The notes below the pieces were generated by a model. That model was not told the origin of the DNA. It saw nothing but the letters and a program-made list of their open reading frames with translations, and searched no databases. Made by a program: the position numbers and the translations under genes. Of a stretch of DNA of 64,000 bases, positions 59,448-64,000 are shown piece by piece (positions within the stretch are counted from its first letter, which is position 1; every line of letters begins with the position of its first letter). The stretch is from Candidatus Borrarchaeum yapensis. Lineage in GTDB: Archaea; Asgardarchaeota; Sifarchaeia; Borrarchaeales; Borrarchaeaceae. The stretch lies in NCBI GenBank assembly GCA_016840515.1, contig JAEOSF010000014.1:1-64000 (forward strand). The letters run 5' to 3'.

Positions 59448-59662
59448 TTTTTTACCTCCTCGGTGGTTGGTGTTTTGTCTCTGTGATTAATGCGCGGAAA
59501 ATTGTATATAAAGAAGGAAATTTAAAATCAGGAAGAAAAAATAGTCTACTTTTGCATAATATACTACAAAAAAGAGCGATATTCCAAGTAACCCAAGAAA
59601 CTCCAGCTCACCCCATATCAGACCTATGGGTGATAATTAAATATGCTTTATGATCTTTATAA

Positions 59663-59941
59663 TCAAATAACCATTATTCCTAGAACTATTACAAGCGCGA
59701 AAACCCCACCAAGAATGGTAGCGAGAATATCGTTTGCCTCGACGTGTTTTGTAAGTCGCGGGATGTCGTAAAGTTCTTTCCCTATAGACGCGATTATCAC
59801 TACCATGAAACTAATAACCAGATTATAACGACTAACGACATTCCCGATCCAGATTAGATCAAGAAACATCAATATCACGAAGGTAATTATGTAAATTATA
59901 AATCCTGCTATAATATGCTGAATTTTGTCCTTTGGGATCAT
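59663..59941 (-). CDS. Three-helix membrane protein of phage type
   Basis: About 92 residues from ATG 59941: MIPKDKIQHIIAGFIIYIITF, a middle helix, KELYDIPRLTKHVEANDILATILGGVFALVI. The DK-H--AG start with EAND-AT-GG end resembles small phage membrane proteins. Its start overlaps the upstream stop. Function unknown. Confidence 0.55.
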   Translation of the reverse strand: MIPKDKIQHIIAGFIIYIITFVILMFLDLIWIGNVVSRYNLVISFMVVIIASIGKELYDIPRLTKHVEANDILATILGGVFALVIVLGIMVI

Positions 59942-60489
59942 CTTACATCTTCTGTTTGCCACACATCTAAGAAATTCTCTGTAGGAAATCGCAATGATTG
60001 TAAGGTGCCGTCAATTTTCACATAACGTTCTTTTCTTTTTCGCGGGTTTCCAAAAATTAAGTAAAGTACAGCAATTATGATGATGGCAAGGCTTATTGTA
60101 TCCCACCACGAAAATATGTGAGATGGGAACACAAGGATCATCACAAAGACGAATGGGACGAAAAACGGGATAGACATGAGTAATTTTGCGTCAAACAAGT
60201 GAAAAGTGGAGTGAATAGAAAATATCGAATCGGGGGCGAGGATAGTATCATCCCAAGTTTTATTTTTTACTGCATTAGATGTATCCGAGGCGTGAGGGGA
60301 TACGTCCTTTGAAATGATCCACTTATCATAGGGGACATGACATCGAAACACCCTGCCACATTTTACGCAGACCTTCTCGGAGGCCAATTGATAGGTTTCT
60401 TGGTAGGGATATCGAGATGACGACACCGCAAAAGACGATATCTGTGTAATTATTGCTTTTCTGCCGCTACAGGACCAATGCTCACACAT
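59938..60489 (-). CDS. Zinc- and membrane-domain protein
   Basis: About 183 residues; ATG 60489 after GAGAGGGG. N-terminal CEHWSCSGR and KVCVKCGRVFRCH (zinc site), then two hydrophobic helices (MSIPFFVPFVFVMILVF, TISLAIIIIAVLYLIF) and a basic cytoplasmic tail. Coupled to the downstream membrane gene. No family recognised. Confidence 0.55.
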   Translation of the reverse strand: MCEHWSCSGRKAIITQISSFAVSSSRYPYQETYQLASEKVCVKCGRVFRCHVPYDKWIISKDVSPHASDTSNAVKNKTWDDTILAPDSIFSIHSTFHLFDAKLLMSIPFFVPFVFVMILVFPSHIFSWWDTISLAIIIIAVLYLIFGNPRKRKERYVKIDGTLQSLRFPTENFLDVWQTEDVR

Positions 60490-60716
60490 ACAAACCCCTC
60501 TCAACTCTTCGGTTGATTTTTTACCCCAATATAAGAGATGGTCACGAGATATTTAAATTTTATAGGAAAAAACTGTTCATTTAAAGTGACATGAATCACC
60601 AAAAATGCGATTTTCTTTGAATTAAACTCAAGCTTTTTTTTAATTTATTTATAAAATAACGCATATTATGTTATTTTGGCAAATTCTTTTGCGTTTAAAC
60701 ATCTAAGAGGCAATAT

Positions 60717-62339
60717 GTGAAGATATATATAGGAGAACAGTATGTAGAGGACGGCATGGATTCAGAAACAACCACTCCGTCAAAAGCCAACGAGACCACT
60801 CTGATGCGTGAATGTGATAGTATTGCTAAATTGCTTAGCGTTCCATCTGATGATGAATCACAACTAGATCTTCACAGATACGATTCATTAAATAAATCAG
60901 AACGTCTTATGCGACTTTTTCTTGATTTATACTTACCAAAGAATGTATTTCCTGAAATCATCGCAGAAGACCTCGCCTATTTAGTCGCGTATAACCTTCT
61001 TGCTCATGATGAAAGGGAGAAACTTTTAAATGATTGGTATGTACTTCGAGGTTTAGACCCCTTGCGAGAAACCGAAGCATTTATGCGCTTTCCAGACGGA
61101 ACGATTTACCGAAGCATTCACGACCTACTTTGTGCCAATTCAATAACATTCGGCGAGTTCCTTTCTATTCTGTTGCAAAGAACGAAAAGGATTGCCAAAT
61201 ACAAAAAAGAACCGTTAACTTGTTACGAGGTAACACGACTTATAGATAATGCCTATATGTCTTGGAAGACGACACTTTCTGCAGAAGATATCAAAGTAGT
61301 GAAATGTGTGCAGAAAATCCCTCTCATTAAAAAAAAGGAAATTTCAAATATTTTAAAATTGAATGAAAATACCGTATCGGGTATAATCAAACGACTCAAG
61401 ACCGCGAATAATTTTTCTGTTCAAGGCCGGCCAAGAGAGTCTGCCTTGGGTATGCAATCAGTGATATTTAAGACGGGGGAAAGACTTTCCATCGACTTCC
61501 CATATTTGCTATCCGTTCAAGAACTTAGAGCAGGTAATGTTATTTATGACTATGCTTTCCGATTACCAAAACACACGGACACGATCTCTCCGTTAGAAGA
61601 TGTCGTTACTGTGATGGAAGATAACATAAACAACTTTTCACTTTTGAAATTCATGGGATGCAAACATTCACTGTCGTTCCGATATTACAACCCAATAAAA
61701 ACCTGCTGGATGATCGATTGGGTAGCTTGGTCTTTGCTATTAAAGGATAAGTTAAATTCGGGTAAATCTGACAAGAAAACACATTCTTCCAAGATTGATA
61801 ATAAAGAATTCAATCCACACTTCTTCGATGTTAAGGATTTGCACATTCTTAATTGCTTTCATAATGATATGCGTGTTCCGATGACAAAGTTGGGAAAGCA
61901 ACTTGATATGACCTCGCAAGGCATTAAGAATAGGATAATACGCTTGTTGGATGAAGGTTTTGTCGATACCGCTACGATTTTACACCAAATTGGTCTCGAA
62001 GAACAAATTATACTTGAGTATAATGGTGATGAAGACTACACACAGACTTTAAAATCAGCGATTTATGAGTTACCGGAGAGTTTCACTTACTTAATGACCC
62101 CACTGCGACCAAAAACACCAAATCAAATTCTTGTTGCTTGGTTGCGACTTCCAGCAGGAAGTTTAATGAATCTTACAAAAACTCTCACGCGGATTTTAGG
62201 CAATAAAGGCAACATTTGGATCGCGCATCGATTTCAATTTAGAGCCAGCACAAGACCGCTCCCCATCGAGATGTTTGACCAGAAGTCAAACAGGTGGCGC
62301 TGGGATGAGGAAGTACTCAAAAACTTAATAATTAGTTAA
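60717..62339 (+). CDS. Transcription regulator with two helix-turn-helix domains
   Basis: About 540 residues. First HTH around 200-240 (KKKEISNILKLNENTVSGIIKRLKT), second at about 375-420 (DLHILNCFHNDMRVPMTKLGKQLDMTSQGIKNRIIRLLDEGF, Lrp/AsnC-like winged helix), then an alpha-beta C-terminal domain. GTG start after GAGGC. Promoter ATTTATTTATAAAAT with T-rich flank at about 60641. One of the few long plus-strand genes; likely a master regulator of the element. Confidence 0.65.
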   Translation: MKIYIGEQYVEDGMDSETTTPSKANETTLMRECDSIAKLLSVPSDDESQLDLHRYDSLNKSERLMRLFLDLYLPKNVFPEIIAEDLAYLVAYNLLAHDEREKLLNDWYVLRGLDPLRETEAFMRFPDGTIYRSIHDLLCANSITFGEFLSILLQRTKRIAKYKKEPLTCYEVTRLIDNAYMSWKTTLSAEDIKVVKCVQKIPLIKKKEISNILKLNENTVSGIIKRLKTANNFSVQGRPRESALGMQSVIFKTGERLSIDFPYLLSVQELRAGNVIYDYAFRLPKHTDTISPLEDVVTVMEDNINNFSLLKFMGCKHSLSFRYYNPIKTCWMIDWVAWSLLLKDKLNSGKSDKKTHSSKIDNKEFNPHFFDVKDLHILNCFHNDMRVPMTKLGKQLDMTSQGIKNRIIRLLDEGFVDTATILHQIGLEEQIILEYNGDEDYTQTLKSAIYELPESFTYLMTPLRPKTPNQILVAWLRLPAGSLMNLTKTLTRILGNKGNIWIAHRFQFRASTRPLPIEMFDQKSNRWRWDEEVLKNLIIS

Positions 62340-62386
62340 TTTGATTTCTTTTTGGTTTGTTAACATGAGTAAAATCAAGGATTAGA

Positions 62387-62656
62387 TTATCGACTCTTAT
62401 AATCGCTGGATTTTTCTTCGTGGTCGATGAGGATCTTACAACAACGACCCTGAAAATAGCATACGCCCTTGCAATCCCAGTTTCTGGGCGTTTTTGGATC
62501 GAGTGTGCATTTTGAACGAATTTTTGGATCATCATCCACATAAAAAGGACATTCACCGTATTCAGAGGTGTATGAACTCAGTAATGACTTATTCCGATCT
62601 TGTTTAAATTGTGGTGAAGGACTGTTATTTCCTCCTATGTCATTTTCATAGGACAT
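62387..62656 (-). CDS. Small cysteine-rich protein
   Basis: About 89 residues. Cysteines in CPFYVDDDPKIRSKC..NWDCKGVCYFQGRCC, six to seven in 45 residues, could hold an iron-sulphur cluster or zinc. GGAGG-like start. No family recognised. Confidence 0.55.
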   Translation of the reverse strand: MSYENDIGGNNSPSPQFKQDRNKSLLSSYTSEYGECPFYVDDDPKIRSKCTLDPKTPRNWDCKGVCYFQGRCCKILIDHEEKSSDYKSR

Positions 62657-62893
62657 GGTGTTTATCCCCCCTTTGAGGTTCGTATATTTTTGTGGATCAC
62701 TTTAAATATCTTGATTTATCTTCCACGATAACATCGCTTTCATCTTTAGCGATGATTTAAACCGACTTGTGTTTTCGGTATGATGTGTGTTCAGTTGAAA
62801 AAATCCCGAATTACGGACCTTTCCTTGTGATTTTGTGCAAACTCGTGAGACCACGCATCAATAAATTATCACATCAGTATACTAATGTTTCAA

Positions 62894-63328
62894 TTAAAAA
62901 AACGCTGAAATAACTGTACAATCCGCGAACTTCCTTCTCTTGGTTTTTGTGCGGGGTTCATCCACGAAACCAAAAAGAACGGTCTGTCCTTCTGAGTTAT
63001 GGGATTTATTGAAATACAATCGGGTTTCTTGTGGTCCTGCCTTGATGTTATCGGGAAAGACCTGCGGGACTACCCGTCGCATCAAATCTATCACTATATT
63101 AACGTCAATGCCTTGCGCCTCATATTCTTTGACTAACCGATACATGAAACCGTCTTGATGCAGTTTATTTTGCAAGGCATGTAGTCTATCCATGATAATT
63201 TTAAGTTGAAAAGCGGTGATGAAAGTGGTTTCGTTAAACGGCGTGACTTTTCTTAAATTGGTACTCTCAGGCTTGTAGTAATTAATAGTGGTTGCATCAA
63301 ACAAATGATTTTGAACGCTCCTTGACAT
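62894..63328 (-). CDS. Hypothetical protein, 144 residues
   Basis: Helical middle (FQLKIIMDRLHALQNKLHQDGFMYRLVKEYEAQGIDVNIVIDLMRRVV) and C-terminal strands. No family recognised. Confidence 0.5.
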   Translation of the reverse strand: MSRSVQNHLFDATTINYYKPESTNLRKVTPFNETTFITAFQLKIIMDRLHALQNKLHQDGFMYRLVKEYEAQGIDVNIVIDLMRRVVPQVFPDNIKAGPQETRLYFNKSHNSEGQTVLFGFVDEPRTKTKRRKFADCTVISAFF

Positions 63329-63502
63329 AGTATGAGTATCTAGATGATGATTTTTCCCTTAAAAGTCTTGGAGGTATCTTGTTCAAGTGAAATCGCCTCT
63401 TTTTTGACAATTTAACTCGACATAATTTCTGATTTCTTGAGTAAACGGACTGAACAAAAAGAGAACTCATGCAAGTAAACAATTTACTATAGTAAGTTAC
63501 GT

Positions 63503-64000
63503 CTAATGAAAGATATTGTGGATCTTTTCTGCCTTCTTCTTTCCGATGCCATGGACCGCCTGTAAATCCTTAAGAGTGGCGTTGGCTATACATTGAATTG
63601 TTTTAAAATGTTTGAGAAGTGTTTCTGCTAACTTTTCGCCTATGAGAGGTATCGAGGCAAGAGCATAATGTTTCAAATTCTTCTCTGGTAAATGAATACC
63701 TTTTGGCTTTCTTCGCCATCGTCCGTGTGGGGACTTGTTGTTTTTACCCTGTTTTTCTCGACTGATAGTGATCTCCAAAAATGACTTGAGAGCATCTTGG
63801 TAATTTTCAATGGGGACGATAGGTATATTATACACAAAAAGTACCTCTTGAATAGCCCCCGAAACCTGATTCCAAAGCGCTGAGATGTCGTTTTTGCGTA
63901 TGTCATGTGGTATATTTTCATAAAACTCACTGGGAACTCCTTGGACAAGGAGCATACAGCGTCTTATAGGATGATTGAGTACATAGCCATTTTTCAAGAT
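63503..64000 (-). CDS. Hef/XPF-type structure-specific nuclease, C-terminal part
   Basis: The frame is open to the window edge, so this is a partial gene. Visible: end of the ERCC4-type nuclease domain (CMLLVQGVPSEFY, helices to about 110) and a tandem helix-hairpin-helix domain (YALASIPLIGEKLAETLLKHF; DLQAVHGIGKKKAEKI). The catalytic GDxxxExKxxxD motif must lie beyond the window. Cuts branched or forked DNA, usually with PCNA. Completes the element's replication-repair set with PCNA and FEN1. Confidence 0.85.
   Translation of the reverse strand: MLKNGYVLNHPIRRCMLLVQGVPSEFYENIPHDIRKNDISALWNQVSGAIQEVLFVYNIPIVPIENYQDALKSFLEITISREKQGKNNKSPHGRWRRKPKGIHLPEKNLKHYALASIPLIGEKLAETLLKHFKTIQCIANATLKDLQAVHGIGKKKAEKIHNIFH

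Larger units (their letters stand above)
23593..64000. mobile_element. Left part of an integrated virus- or plasmid-like element
   Basis: From the 16S break onward, no conserved chromosomal housekeeping operon is recognised. Genes become short, tightly packed and mostly minus-strand, share one promoter type, and include replication-associated genes (two PCNA, FEN1, Hef-like), two TFB genes and several families known from phages. The right boundary and any integrase are outside the window; no structural virion gene was recognised. Boundary at left is the 16S break. Confidence 0.65.

Noticed and set aside
23593-64000. The 16S interruption as an ordinary group I or bulge-helix-bulge intron
   Set aside because: The insertion exceeds 40 kb with dozens of genes and no splice partner in the window; introns of rRNA are far shorter.
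23593-64000. CRISPR array or cas genes
   Set aside because: No regularly spaced repeats and no Cas-like proteins were seen; the iteron-like repeats are irregularly spaced and short.
23593-64000. Virion structural genes (capsid, portal, terminase)
   Set aside because: None recognised in the translations; the element is therefore called virus- or plasmid-like without choosing.

Overview
The window is most likely part of an Asgard archaeon genome. The informational genes are archaeal (ABCE1, aIF2-beta, aIF1A, RIO1, NMD3, a KH-domain small-subunit assembly factor). They sit beside Asgard-type 'eukaryotic signature' genes: an Arf-like small GTPase directly coupled to a longin/roadblock-like partner, a longin-V4R protein and a second longin-like protein. 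Base composition is AT-rich, many transcription stops are T-tracts, and Shine-Dalgarno sites are GGAGG/GGTGAT. A finer assignment (for example a Heimdall lineage) is only a guess.

Positions 1-23592 are chromosome. In order: ABCE1 (partial), methylthioribose-phosphate isomerase, longin-V4R, two small membrane proteins, the longin/GTPase pair, a PfkB-family kinase, two zinc-ribbon/LURP-one-like paralogues, phosphofructokinase, MTA phosphorylase, an RPA32-like OB/winged-helix protein, aIF2-beta, DUF424, NMD3, the aIF1A-RIO1-KH operon, a sugar-nucleotide epimerase, tRNA-Asn, a longin-like protein, an IS605-type TnpB gene, a cluster of four tRNA genes (three with several non-canonical introns), a polytopic membrane protein, a GC-rich structured leader and the 5' end of 16S rRNA.

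The 16S rRNA gene matches the archaeal consensus for about 152 bases (23441-23592) and then stops matching. No other part of 16S is in the window. From there to the end (>40 kb) lies accessory DNA of a different kind, interpreted as an integrated virus or plasmid whose right end is outside the window. Most of its genes are small, on the minus strand and preceded by near-identical TATA elements with a GT-rich upstream flank (consensus on the coding strand roughly CGTGGTCTTTATATA). The element encodes two TFB-like initiation factors, two PCNA-like clamps, FEN1, the C-terminal part of a Hef/XPF-type nuclease, a TGT/DpdA-like enzyme, a photoproduct-lyase-like radical SAM protein, a PARP-like ADP-ribosyltransferase, an ASCH protein, an M50-type membrane protease, many zinc-ribbon and winged-helix proteins, and an iteron-like non-coding region that may be its origin. 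No capsid, terminase, polymerase, integrase or CRISPR array was recognised.

The most interesting idea is a dedicated expression system. The two TFB genes have A-rich, host-like BRE/TATA promoters, while most other genes carry the GT-rich element. TFB1 ends in a PCNA-interacting-peptide-like tail (TLSQFF), and the element makes its own clamps. This suggests an early-to-late switch in which an element TFB recognises element promoters and may be coupled to the replication clamp, by analogy with phage T4 late transcription. That is inference from motifs only. Other observations: apparent ATA/ATT start codons behind good Shine-Dalgarno sites in at least five genes, a small zinc-protein gene with one in-frame TAG, and a probable small RNA.
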